From Dehalococcoidales bacterium (lineage in GTDB: Bacteria; Chloroflexota; Dehalococcoidia; Dehalococcoidales; JAQTRN01): a stretch of DNA of 6,951 nucleotides. Position numbers and translations under genes: made by a program. The notes beneath the pieces were generated by a model. It was not told the origin of the DNA, searched no databases, and saw nothing but the letters and a program-made list of their open reading frames with translations. Positions 1 to 5,874 of this stretch are shown here, piece by piece. Where the stretch lies: contig JAQTRN010000054.1 of the NCBI GenBank assembly GCA_028711795.1, positions 1-6,951 on the forward strand, read 5' to 3'. The first letter of the stretch is position 1; each line of letters begins with the position of its first letter.

Positions 1-335
1 GCCCCGAACTTCAGGTAGACGTCATCAACGTACTTAATCAGGGCTTCGGCGTTATCTTCGGCGACATAACCGCTGAGCCGGCCACCCACCCGGGATGATA
101 TGGTCAGTTTGCCGTCGCTGAAAGCGCCGGCCCCACCCAGGCCGCTGACCAGGTTGCAGGGCGAACACAGCCCGCAGGGACTGCCCTGATCACGCGATGG
201 GCAGTAACGGGCGTCAATGTCTTTGCCTTTCTCGATCAGCAGGACTTTCAGACCAGACGTCTGCGTTAGCTCCAGGGCCGCGAAAAGTCCCGCCGGCCCC
301 CCGCCGACAATGATGACATCATACTTCTTGTCCAT
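1..335 (-). CDS. FAD-dependent dehydrogenase, COG2509 type (N-terminal part, truncated by window edge)
   Basis: The first 111 residues of a flavoprotein oxidoreductase run off the left edge. Residues 5-20 form a classic dinucleotide-binding beta-alpha-beta start (YDVIIVGGGPAGLFAA), closed by the acidic end of beta-2 at E35 (VLLIEK). A cysteine-rich stretch follows (C45, C54, C57, C60), then GLGGAGAFSDGKLT at 66-78, which I recognise as typical of the uncharacterised FAD-dependent dehydrogenases of COG2509. Substrate and electron partner are unknown, and a cytosolic location is likely because no signal peptide is seen. The ATG at 335 fits the family start. An in-frame GTG at 362 would add nine residues but lies upstream of the predicted transcript start. 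There is no convincing Shine-Dalgarno, only GAG touching the ATG. It looks like a host metabolic gene rather than a virion gene, though it lies on the same strand directly behind the phage-like operon. Confidence 0.88.
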   Translation of the reverse strand, partial: MDKKYDVIIVGGGPAGLFAALELTQTSGLKVLLIEKGKDIDARYCPSRDQGSPCGLCSPCNLVSGLGGAGAFSDGKLTISSRVGGRLSGYVAEDNAEALIKYVDDVYLKFG

Positions 336-347
336 CTCAGTAATTTC

Positions 348-376
348 ATTGTACAGTCCCACATTGCCAGCGTCAA
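348..376 (-). promoter_or_regulatory. Sigma70-like promoter for the FAD-dependent dehydrogenase
   Basis: On the minus strand, TTGACG (371-376) and TACAAT (348-353) each match the sigma70 consensus at five of six positions and are separated by exactly 17 bases. The expected start of transcription is near 341, giving a leader of about 6 nt before the ATG at 335. This leaves almost no room for a ribosome binding site, so near-leaderless translation is implied. The promoter fills most of the 57-base gap between the last phage-like gene and the dehydrogenase, and suggests the latter is transcribed independently. No transcription terminator hairpin is visible in the gap, so read-through from the phage-like operon is possible. 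The elements are seen directly; activity is inferred. Confidence 0.6.
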
Positions 377-392
377 CGAAAGTCAAGGGAGT

Positions 393-605
393 CTAAGTAT
401 AAACCGCCACGACCACGCCTTCCCGGGGATTATGCTCATCGAAAAAGACCACCGCCACCTGCCGGCCGTCAACCATCTCGGCAGCGGCGATATTGCGCGC
501 CACCGTAGTTCCCTCCAGATGGGCCTGACGGCTGCCGTTAAGCTGGATGGTGGCGGTGTAATTACTCGAATCGAAATTGACCAGAACGCCTTTACTGACC
601 ATCAT
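393..605 (-). CDS. Small OB-fold-like phage tail-tip protein (70 aa), putative
   Basis: This 70-residue beta-rich protein has no membrane segment or signal peptide. Its pattern of short strands (KGVLVNFD, YTATIQL, RQVAVVFFDE, GVVVAVYT) with a central loop GTTVARNIAAAEMVDG resembles the small OB-fold domains found next to tail hub proteins, as in the baseplate gpV/gp5 N-terminal families. It follows the hub-like gene by 19 bases, the usual place for a hub partner. The reading frame stays open upstream to 677, but those codons overlap the hub gene and have no ribosome binding site; two consecutive ATG codons at 605 and 602 are better starts. The signal before them is only a weak GGGGA, inside a potential 5-bp hairpin (611-624). 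No spike or needle domain follows the OB part, so if the assignment is right this is a minimal protein. Function rests on pattern and position; the gene itself is well supported. Confidence 0.72.
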   Translation of the reverse strand: MMVSKGVLVNFDSSNYTATIQLNGSRQAHLEGTTVARNIAAAEMVDGRQVAVVFFDEHNPREGVVVAVYT

Positions 606-624
606 GCCATCTTTCCCCAGAAAG

Positions 625-2628
625 TCAGACCTCGCCCAGCGACAACCGCTGTTCGTACTCACCACGGCGGGGAACATAGGACAACACTATGCCCAGTACC
701 CGCTTCTTCGCCGCACTCAGACCCGCCCGGCTGTCCGTAACATCAATAACGTCATATAGCTGCTGGCCACAGTTGACCGGAATACGAATCAGGCCACCAG
801 CCGAGCCTATTTCCGCCCACCGTAAACAGGCTTCTCCCCGGGCCTGGGCGTCAGCCACGGTACCGATATTCCTGTCTATTATCCGGTCCAGGCGGTCGTA
901 GACGCGGTCGATTTCACTCCAGTCAAAAGTATCAACCACGATCGACTCTCCCCCAACCGGATCGTAGCCTTCCACCTGGACCCGATTAGACTCCCAGACT
1001 ACGGTGCGATACCTGCCCTCGAGAACCGGGTGCGCGGTACCATAGGCATAGACTGAGCTATCAGCGGGCTGCGGATTAATCAGATAGGCCTTTTGCCCCT
1101 CGAAGAAGAGCTTATCGGGAACGAAGGAGAGCAATCGCCGTATGATGGTGTCACCACGGTTATCCGGGTGGATAGTGAAATCGGGGAAGAAACCGGCAAT
1201 CACCGCTGAAGCCGACACGACCTCAAGCCTGGCGCCTACCCTGGCCAGCACCAAAGCGATGATATCTTTAATGCTCATCTCATCACCGGCCTTATTCCAG
1301 CGGAACTGGTGCCGCGCCGACCAGCCTTTAAGCCGGCTCCAGCCATCGCTGGCATACAGAACCAGACTGGCTTTACCGCCGGCCGAAACCTGTTCCCAGG
1401 CATCCAGCCAGAAGGTGAGGCCGAGACTGACCTCATTCCCCTGGGAGGTGACGTACCCCGGGCTTATCGCCAACTGACACCCCGGGACAATGACCGAGAG
1501 GCCACCGCTGCCGGGCGCGTTATACCGGCCATCATCGTCCCTCAGCTCTACCGCCAGCCCGCCACGGTCTTCACCCAGGTCTAACCGCAAGGAAAGGACA
1601 TCAGCGGTCAGGTCAAGACTCTGGGCTGTCAGTCGGGCCCGCCACACACCACCGGGAGTGGACAGCCAGCCATAATCGCCGTAATGGGCCATGGCCAGGC
1701 CATACTCACTCGATAGATTAAATGGTACCGGCTCCCGCCACCGGTTATCAATGAACCCGGTATCCAAAACCAGATGCGACCAGTAAGGGCGACTATAAGC
1801 CTGGGTACCGGTGAACTTCTCGACGAAAAAGCACCGGCAGCCATCCGGTTTGTCCATAAAAGCCCGGTGGAATTCAAAGCCGGCACCGGCTGGGGCGGAA
1901 GCAAACTCTTTGAGGGCCGACCAGGTACCGGCGACCACTTCGCCGCCATCACCGTAGACCAGCGACCATAGCTTAAAGTTGCCGCTGCTATCTTTGCCGG
2001 TGACAAAAAGGTACCAGTCACCGTCATAGATCGCGGCTACCCCGGAGAGGTCACCGGTACTCTTGTCCCAGGCAGCTTTGTTCTGCCACTGGCCGGCAAC
2101 GCACTTTTTGACATACAGGGTAGACTGGTCAGCAAAAAACAGGGCCAGGTCCCCGTCAGGCTTGTAAGCGGCGGCGATACCGTATATGGCCGTGGTCGGG
2201 GAATAGTCGATTAGCTCCGGGGCTCCCCAGTTAACGCCGTAGTCGGTACTTTTTATCCGGTAGATAGTCCGGTCGCTCTTTATCCAGAAGATACTCACCT
2301 CTACCCCCAGGGAACAGCTCGCCACGATAACGGCATCGTACTGGTTACAGTAAGTCCACTGGCTGAAATCCGACTCCGGTCCCGGGTCAGCCACCCGTTG
2401 TCGGTACAGCTTCCTGGAATCAGACGGGAGCGTTATCCTTACCCGGATGAGCGAGCCATCTCCCGGGATAGTCAGGGCATGGAAGTAGTCATCCTCGGTG
2501 CCGGTGTATAGCCGCTCCCAATCAAGCCGGACGACGCCGGCAATGCGGTTGCTGGCCTCGACCTTAACGCAGGGAATACGGCTGGACTCCTTCTGGGCGG
2601 TCAGCAGGGTTGGGGTCAGGCTTCTCAT
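625..2628 (-). CDS. Putative tail hub/tip protein with N-terminal beta-propeller-like region (667 aa)
   Basis: Two halves are apparent. Residues about 45-335 are rich in repeated aromatic beta-strands and contain an Asp-box, STDYGVNW at 127-134, the S-x-D-x-G-x-x-W loop of sialidase-like propellers. Further strands of the same character (AIYGIAAAYKPDGDLALFF, GVAAIYDGDWYLFVTG, YGLAMAHYGDYGWLSTPGG) suggest several blades. Residues about 340-667 resemble phage tail hub or late-control proteins: LRLDLGEDRGGLAVELRDDD at 347-366, a hydrophobic helix at 453-463, then FFPDFTIHPDNRGDTIIRRL at 480-499, and a C-terminal QQLYDVIDVTD and RVLGIVLSYVPRRGEYEQRL. It probably sits at the distal end of the particle, with the propeller contacting the host surface. 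The ATG overlaps the stop of the 87-aa membrane gene as ATGA, indicating translational coupling. Alternatives are a podovirus-type propeller nozzle or a tail fibre. No catalytic sialidase arginine triad could be assigned, so enzymatic activity is not claimed. Confidence 0.75.
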   Translation of the reverse strand: MRSLTPTLLTAQKESSRIPCVKVEASNRIAGVVRLDWERLYTGTEDDYFHALTIPGDGSLIRVRITLPSDSRKLYRQRVADPGPESDFSQWTYCNQYDAVIVASCSLGVEVSIFWIKSDRTIYRIKSTDYGVNWGAPELIDYSPTTAIYGIAAAYKPDGDLALFFADQSTLYVKKCVAGQWQNKAAWDKSTGDLSGVAAIYDGDWYLFVTGKDSSGNFKLWSLVYGDGGEVVAGTWSALKEFASAPAGAGFEFHRAFMDKPDGCRCFFVEKFTGTQAYSRPYWSHLVLDTGFIDNRWREPVPFNLSSEYGLAMAHYGDYGWLSTPGGVWRARLTAQSLDLTADVLSLRLDLGEDRGGLAVELRDDDGRYNAPGSGGLSVIVPGCQLAISPGYVTSQGNEVSLGLTFWLDAWEQVSAGGKASLVLYASDGWSRLKGWSARHQFRWNKAGDEMSIKDIIALVLARVGARLEVVSASAVIAGFFPDFTIHPDNRGDTIIRRLLSFVPDKLFFEGQKAYLINPQPADSSVYAYGTAHPVLEGRYRTVVWESNRVQVEGYDPVGGESIVVDTFDWSEIDRVYDRLDRIIDRNIGTVADAQARGEACLRWAEIGSAGGLIRIPVNCGQQLYDVIDVTDSRAGLSAAKKRVLGIVLSYVPRRGEYEQRLSLGEV

Positions 2629-2888
2629 GGCTCCGGCTGCCCCTCACCTGGTCCGTCTTTCTGGTCGGGAACATAGTCTTTTCCCCAGAAAAGGTGGCCG
2701 GCGATGTACCCCAGGGCAAACACCAACAGAAACCAGAGGCTGAGCTCCCAGAACCAGTGCCCCATCACCGCCCCCGCGGCCACCAGACCGATAATCCAGA
2801 TGCCTTCCAGTTTGTGCCAGGCATCCCGCAGGATATATGTCCAGGGACGACCACCCAACTTTGACCACAGTGCTCGATACCAGTTCAT
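2625..2888 (-). CDS. Small protein with two membrane segments (87 aa), holin-like by topology only
   Basis: The N-terminus is basic and tryptophan-rich (MNWYRALWSKLGGRPW). Two predicted membrane helices follow at about 29-46 (GIWIIGLVAAGAVMGHWF) and 49-68 (LSLWFLLVFALGYIAGHLFW), joined by a very tight turn, and then a hydrophilic, proline- and acid-rich tail (70-87). Two helices plus a charged tail match small holins in topology, but holins are not one family and no lysin gene is nearby, so this is only a possibility. A membrane-anchoring or ejection role is equally open. A strong GGAGG lies 5 nt before the ATG. The stop codon overlaps the start of the hub-like gene by four bases (ATGA), so the two are translationally coupled and probably made in proportion. 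I do not recognise the family. Confidence 0.8.
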   Translation of the reverse strand: MNWYRALWSKLGGRPWTYILRDAWHKLEGIWIIGLVAAGAVMGHWFWELSLWFLLVFALGYIAGHLFWGKDYVPDQKDGPGEGQPEP

Positions 2889-2911
2889 TATTTCCTCCCC
2901 AGGCCCAGCGG

Positions 2912-3544
2912 CTAAGGCCCGTAATCTGTTGTTCGGGAAACAACGGGGCGGTATGGCTGGTACAGGGAACCGACTCTGACCCGGTTTCGCCTTCCCCGCC
3001 GCTTGAGTTCCTGTTTAAAGTGGTCAAGCTTCTCTTTTCCCCAAGCCAGGAAATCCTTAGCCGTCACGTCGCCACCCACATTGACCCGGTTCACGGCATA
3101 GATAGCCCATTCCACAGCGGCATAGCCGCTGGCGCCGGTAGCTATCAGGTCCTCATGCTGGACCGGGATAGTGGAACTGGAGATATCCAGGGTATGGAGT
3201 CTCCCGTAGTAGATATAGGCATTAGAGCCATCGGGTATTTCATCGCCCAGTAACGTCACCGTATCGCCCCAAAGCGAAAAACGCTGGTACCGCGCCGGGA
3301 AATCACCCACCGGGTATTCCACGGCGAACACTGTCACCCGGTCGGTGATAGTGGTAATATCAATCTCCCGGGAACCGGACGTAGTCGCTTTGGTTGTCCG
3401 CTGCTCACAGGGAATTGCCTCCGAGAAGTCCTTAACGGCATGAGCGATGTGCCGGTCCACCTCATCATCCGTCCAGCGGTAGTTACTGGCATCTTCATCG
3501 TGAAGGTCACGCCTGACCAGAGCCCTCATCTCTTCCAGATTCAT
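2912..3544 (-). CDS. Head-tail adaptor-like protein (210 aa)
   Basis: The N-terminal helical segment, MNLEEMRALVRRDLHDEDAS at 1-20 followed by a WTDDEVDRHIAHAVKDFSEAIP stretch (24-45), is the pattern of phage adaptor proteins that dock under the portal ring (gp6/SU10-adaptor type). A beta-rich middle follows (58-122, with RYQRFSLWGDTVTLL). A helical C-terminal part (130-182) has EDLIATGASGYAAVEWAIYA and a coiled LAWGKEKLDHFKQELKRRGRR. The strongly basic tail at 181-190 could contact DNA or the portal. Length suits the family. The ATG at 3544 has GAGGTGA about ten bases before it, overlapping the stop of the preceding 71-aa gene, so translation is probably coupled. Its position downstream of capsid and upstream of tip genes fits a connector. 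The assignment rests on remembered family patterns and synteny. Confidence 0.72.
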   Translation of the reverse strand: MNLEEMRALVRRDLHDEDASNYRWTDDEVDRHIAHAVKDFSEAIPCEQRTTKATTSGSREIDITTITDRVTVFAVEYPVGDFPARYQRFSLWGDTVTLLGDEIPDGSNAYIYYGRLHTLDISSSTIPVQHEDLIATGASGYAAVEWAIYAVNRVNVGGDVTAKDFLAWGKEKLDHFKQELKRRGRRNRVRVGSLYQPYRPVVSRTTDYGP

Positions 3545-3551
3545 GTCATTC

Positions 3552-3767
3552 TCACCTCAACTTCCGGACCTCAAGTCGGTCCATTCTGGTGCAGGGGAGA
3601 CCTTCGTCATGCCGGCACAGTTCGATCTCGCAAAATGAAAGCTCCTCGTTACTTCTACCCTCGTTAATACTGACAGCGCGACCGCTCAACCCCCGAGCAT
3701 AGTCCATCAGCGCCAGGGCATCGTCTTCGTTATCAAAACTTAAGTCCAGTCTGACCCGGTATTTCAT
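3552..3767 (-). CDS. Hypothetical protein (71 aa) in the head operon
   Basis: This is a small soluble protein I cannot assign. It starts with a beta-strand (MKYRVRLDLSFD), continues with an acidic helix (NEDDALALMDYARGL), and ends with strands and a Cys/His-bearing loop (FCEIELCRHDEGLPCTRMDR). That gives an alpha/beta layout with three cysteines (C48, C53, C61) and one histidine (H55) within 14 residues. A metal site is conceivable but the spacing matches no zinc motif I know. ATG at 3767 is preferred over a GTG at 3776, because GGAG lies about ten bases before the ATG but would touch the GTG. It begins two bases after the LamG gene stop, and its own stop sits within the ribosome binding region of the adaptor gene. 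It is clearly part of the operon, and a small head or connector accessory protein is possible. Confidence 0.68.
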   Translation of the reverse strand: MKYRVRLDLSFDNEDDALALMDYARGLSGRAVSINEGRSNEELSFCEIELCRHDEGLPCTRMDRLEVRKLR

Positions 3768-3769
3768 CG

Positions 3770-4462
3770 TTACCACACTCCAAACAAATGTTTTTCTCGA
3801 TCGAAATGTCGTCTGGCCTCGAATTGAGTGACCGGATAGCTGTAAATCCGCAGCCGGGCGATCCGCCCATTGAAAGTATAGGTGGTGGCGGTCCTCTTCA
3901 GGGCACCGACCGTGAGCCGGGTCAGGCTGGTCGATGAGTAAGATAGACTACCGCTTCCTCGAGGCAGGCCGTTCAGATACCATGTGACGTCCAGTCCTTT
4001 CTTAGCCACGACGATGTGTCCCCAGGTCTGTGTTGCCAACCCCGGAGTCATATTCACGCTGCTATAATTTGTCCCGTTGCCGACGTATAACTGGAACGTC
4101 CCGGAGTTAGACCACCAGGAGTAAGTCATCTGCGCCCCGTTGGCCGAATCACTGGTGTTGACTATGCCGCCGATCCCGACATCGCTATTCCGGTAAAGCC
4201 AGGCCTCGAGACTGACATCAGTCCTCAAGTCCAGACCGGGACCAGTGCCAAGGTCAACACAATCATCCCCACCATCAAAGTCTAAACACCAGAGGCCACC
4301 GGGCAGCCTTAGCCAGTTAGCCCCGGTGATGAGACCTTTATTGCCGTAAAGACTACGGTCAGACACGACCGGGCCGCCACCCGGCGGCCCGGGTAGATAG
4401 AGAACGCAGCCGGGCCCGGGGGGATCAAATACCAGACTATCCATATCAAGCGAAGTTTTCAC
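3770..4462 (-). CDS. LamG/concanavalin-like lectin-domain protein (230 aa)
   Basis: The protein is essentially one LamG-like jelly roll. After a Gly/Pro-rich N-terminus (13-32, PPGPG and PGPPGGGP) come the family's usual landmarks: DRSLYGNKGLITGANW at 35-50, LDFDGGDDCVDLG at 60-72, LRTDVSLEAWLY at 79-90, the WGHIVVAKKGLDVTWYLNG core strands at 147-165, and FNGRIARLRIYSYPVTQFEA at 198-216. Such domains bind glycans or proteins. In a phage operon it is plausibly a capsid or tail surface adhesin. No signal peptide is seen, which fits incorporation into a particle assembled in the cytoplasm. The start is GTG, supported by GAGGTGG seven to ten bases upstream and nine bases after the previous stop. 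An ATG six codons later has a poor ribosome binding site. The 5' coding region holds a strong GC-rich inverted repeat. Confidence 0.85.
   Translation of the reverse strand: MKTSLDMDSLVFDPPGPGCVLYLPGPPGGGPVVSDRSLYGNKGLITGANWLRLPGGLWCLDFDGGDDCVDLGTGPGLDLRTDVSLEAWLYRNSDVGIGGIVNTSDSANGAQMTYSWWSNSGTFQLYVGNGTNYSSVNMTPGLATQTWGHIVVAKKGLDVTWYLNGLPRGSGSLSYSSTSLTRLTVGALKRTATTYTFNGRIARLRIYSYPVTQFEARRHFDREKHLFGVW
4369..4392 (-). repeat. GC-rich perfect inverted repeat inside the LamG gene
   Basis: A 10-bp perfect stem (CCGGGCCGCC with GGCGGCCCGG) encloses a 4-nt loop. In the mRNA it lies around codons 24-31 of the LamG gene, encoding the PGPPGGGP stretch. All stem pairs are G-C, so the RNA hairpin would be very stable. 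There is no U-tract, so it is not a standard intrinsic terminator. It may slow or tune translation of the adhesin relative to the capsid genes upstream, or be a by-product of Gly/Pro codons in GC-rich DNA. Confidence 0.7.
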
Positions 4463-4466
4463 CAGT

Positions 4467-4473
4467 CCACCTC
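4467..4473 (-). promoter_or_regulatory. Ribosome binding site that fixes the GTG start of the LamG gene
   Basis: GAGGTGG on the minus strand overlaps the TGA stop of the upstream 154-aa gene. It puts the core GAGG seven bases before GTG at 4462. The next in-frame ATG, at 4444, has no comparable signal, so the GTG is the better start and translation is probably coupled to the upstream gene. Confidence 0.6.
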
Positions 4474-4936
4474 ATGAAGCCGAGTATCTTACCCGTATAT
4501 AACTCGAATTCTTGACCTTGGCCCGTCCCTGGGCAACCTCATCACACTGGATTATCAGCCTGACTTCAAAAGGCAGAGAATCGAAGTTTGTCACTGTTTT
4601 AAAGCGACCGCTACGGCTTTCTTCGACGTAGGTGGTACCGATATCGGCCTTGATAACGGCGCTGTGCAGGTCTACCCAACTACCACCTTTGTTTCTCGCC
4701 TGCCATTTATAGGTAAGGTCGGCGGTCGCCGATGAGACTGCCCGGAAAGCCGCCGTCAGGCCGAACTCAACCTCGATCAGTGACCCCAGCGCCGGCGGCT
4801 TAACGGTCACGCTTTCGACCTCAACGTCGACTCCTGCCCCCACCGTGTCCCTCTCAGCCGACCACTGGATACCGTCCGAACTCAGGTCGCCCTGGGCGAA
4901 AGGATATTCCGTGTGCTCAATAACCGCCAGTCCCAT
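4472..4936 (-). CDS. Beta-rich hypothetical virion protein (154 aa), possible capsid decoration
   Basis: I do not recognise a family. The protein is soluble, lacks a signal peptide and is dominated by alternating hydrophobic strands: VDVEVESVTVKPP at 36-48, LIEVEFGLTAAFRAVS at 53-68, ADLTYKWQARNKGGSWVDL at 72-90, FEVRLIIQCDE at 123-133 and SSYIRVRYS at 145-153. This suggests an Ig-like or jelly-roll sandwich. The YKWQARNKGGSW segment looks like a strand-turn-strand of such folds. It directly follows the capsid gene, the common place for head decoration proteins, and that is the most likely role, though inferred. ATG at 4936 is chosen because GGAGG sits 5 nt before it. The reading frame extends much further upstream, but that part overlaps the capsid gene. 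Confidence 0.72.
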   Translation of the reverse strand: MGLAVIEHTEYPFAQGDLSSDGIQWSAERDTVGAGVDVEVESVTVKPPALGSLIEVEFGLTAAFRAVSSATADLTYKWQARNKGGSWVDLHSAVIKADIGTTYVEESRSGRFKTVTNFDSLPFEVRLIIQCDEVAQGRAKVKNSSYIRVRYSAS

Positions 4937-4953
4937 ACGCTCCTCCTTCGTTA

Positions 4954-5874
4954 TTAGTCCTGTACCCCGATAAGAGCCGCGGCCTTGACCGAACTGAACA
5001 ACGCCAGGGAGACATACCACTTGACCCTGGTCCGGGTGGCGTCTTTGGTTTCCAGCGACCCCACCGCCTCCACTGTCAGGTGGCCGGGACCGGTCAGACC
5101 ACACAGAGCACCTTCCCCAAACTGGAGAGCGTAAATAGTGGAACATGCGCCGCCGGTAGTCCCGGTCTCCACACCACCCGCCAGGGTATGAGTATCGAGA
5201 ATCCAGTCGTTGACGCCAACCGGGATACCATCCCAGAACTGGACAAAGTTGCCCCAATCGTCCCGGTCGGTATCCATCATGCCGCCGGCCGCCCTGACCA
5301 GGGCGTTCAGTTTCCGCCTCGACCGGCGGCTCATGAGCAACATATCCGGCTTGCCGCCTTTGACCGCGTCAATAACCTCATCCAGTTTGGTCAGGGTCAG
5401 CGCCGCCCCGGTAGCGCCCATAGCGATTAGCGGGTCGCCGGCGGTAGCGGTATCAATCAGCTTTCTCAGACCATCGAACTGTTTGGGGCTGGACGTGACG
5501 TCGCCATAGACAAATATTTCCTCGAATTTGTCCTTCAGCGCCTTGGCTTTGAGTTCGATAACCGCCGCCTCCAGGTCCTGGACGTTGCTGCGTGTTGATT
5601 TGAGGAAGTTGTCCACATCGGCATCGCCTCCCATGATCTTCAGGTTAGCCGTTTTCTGCTCGAAGGTAGGGGTAGACTCATCCCAGGTATCGCCGACATC
5701 GTAAAAGTCGATGTCGGGCAGGGTCTTTTCCTGATTATAGGTCAGACCATTACCGGTAATCTCAATGAAAGGCAAACGTTGCAGGACAGGTGAATCTTTG
5801 ACGATAGTCTCCACCACTCCCTGGAGCAACATATCATTTGACAGCTTAGCTGCCTCAGCCAGTGTTAACGCCAT
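4954..5874 (-). CDS. Phage major capsid protein, HK97-like fold (306 aa)
   Basis: This is the shell-forming protein of the head. The layout fits an HK97-type capsid subunit: an N-terminal helical arm (MALTLAEAAKLSNDMLLQGV) and an extended E-loop-like strand region at 40-80 (GLTYNQEKTLPDIDF, GDTWDESTPTFEQKT). A long spine-like helix at 97-122 follows (VQDLEAAVIELKAKALKDKF), then a P/A-domain part with PDMLLMSRRSRRKLNALVRA at 176-195 and FWDGIPVGVNDWIL at 213-226. The C-terminal strands include ALQFGEGALCGLTGPG and VKWYVSLALFSSVKAAALIGV. At 306 residues it has no room for a large cleavable N-terminal delta domain, consistent with a separate scaffold gene immediately upstream. The ATG follows the scaffold stop without a gap, and its ribosome binding site GGAGG lies inside the scaffold's last codons. 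It ends with tandem in-frame stops (TAATAA). Confidence 0.92.
   Translation of the reverse strand: MALTLAEAAKLSNDMLLQGVVETIVKDSPVLQRLPFIEITGNGLTYNQEKTLPDIDFYDVGDTWDESTPTFEQKTANLKIMGGDADVDNFLKSTRSNVQDLEAAVIELKAKALKDKFEEIFVYGDVTSSPKQFDGLRKLIDTATAGDPLIAMGATGAALTLTKLDEVIDAVKGGKPDMLLMSRRSRRKLNALVRAAGGMMDTDRDDWGNFVQFWDGIPVGVNDWILDTHTLAGGVETGTTGGACSTIYALQFGEGALCGLTGPGHLTVEAVGSLETKDATRTRVKWYVSLALFSSVKAAALIGVQD

Noticed and set aside
336..392. Attachment site, tRNA remnant or terminator at the phage-host junction
   Set aside because: No direct repeat, tRNA-like sequence or hairpin with U-tract could be found in these 57 bases; the other end of the element is not available for comparison.
611..624. 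Small hairpin (5-bp stem, 4-nt loop) between hub-like and OB-like genes considered as a terminator
   Set aside because: The stem is short, with three A-U pairs and no following U-tract, and the next gene starts within a few bases; at most it affects initiation.
2644..3253. Open frames on both strands across the membrane and adaptor genes
   Set aside because: They overlap well-supported genes, lack ribosome binding sites and encode low-complexity, non-protein-like sequence.
4954..5257. Upstream extension of the 154-aa gene frame to a 261-residue protein
   Set aside because: The extra 107 residues overlap the capsid gene on the same strand, are rich in Arg/Gly/Trp/Ser as expected of an out-of-frame shadow, and a strong ribosome binding site marks the ATG at 4936.
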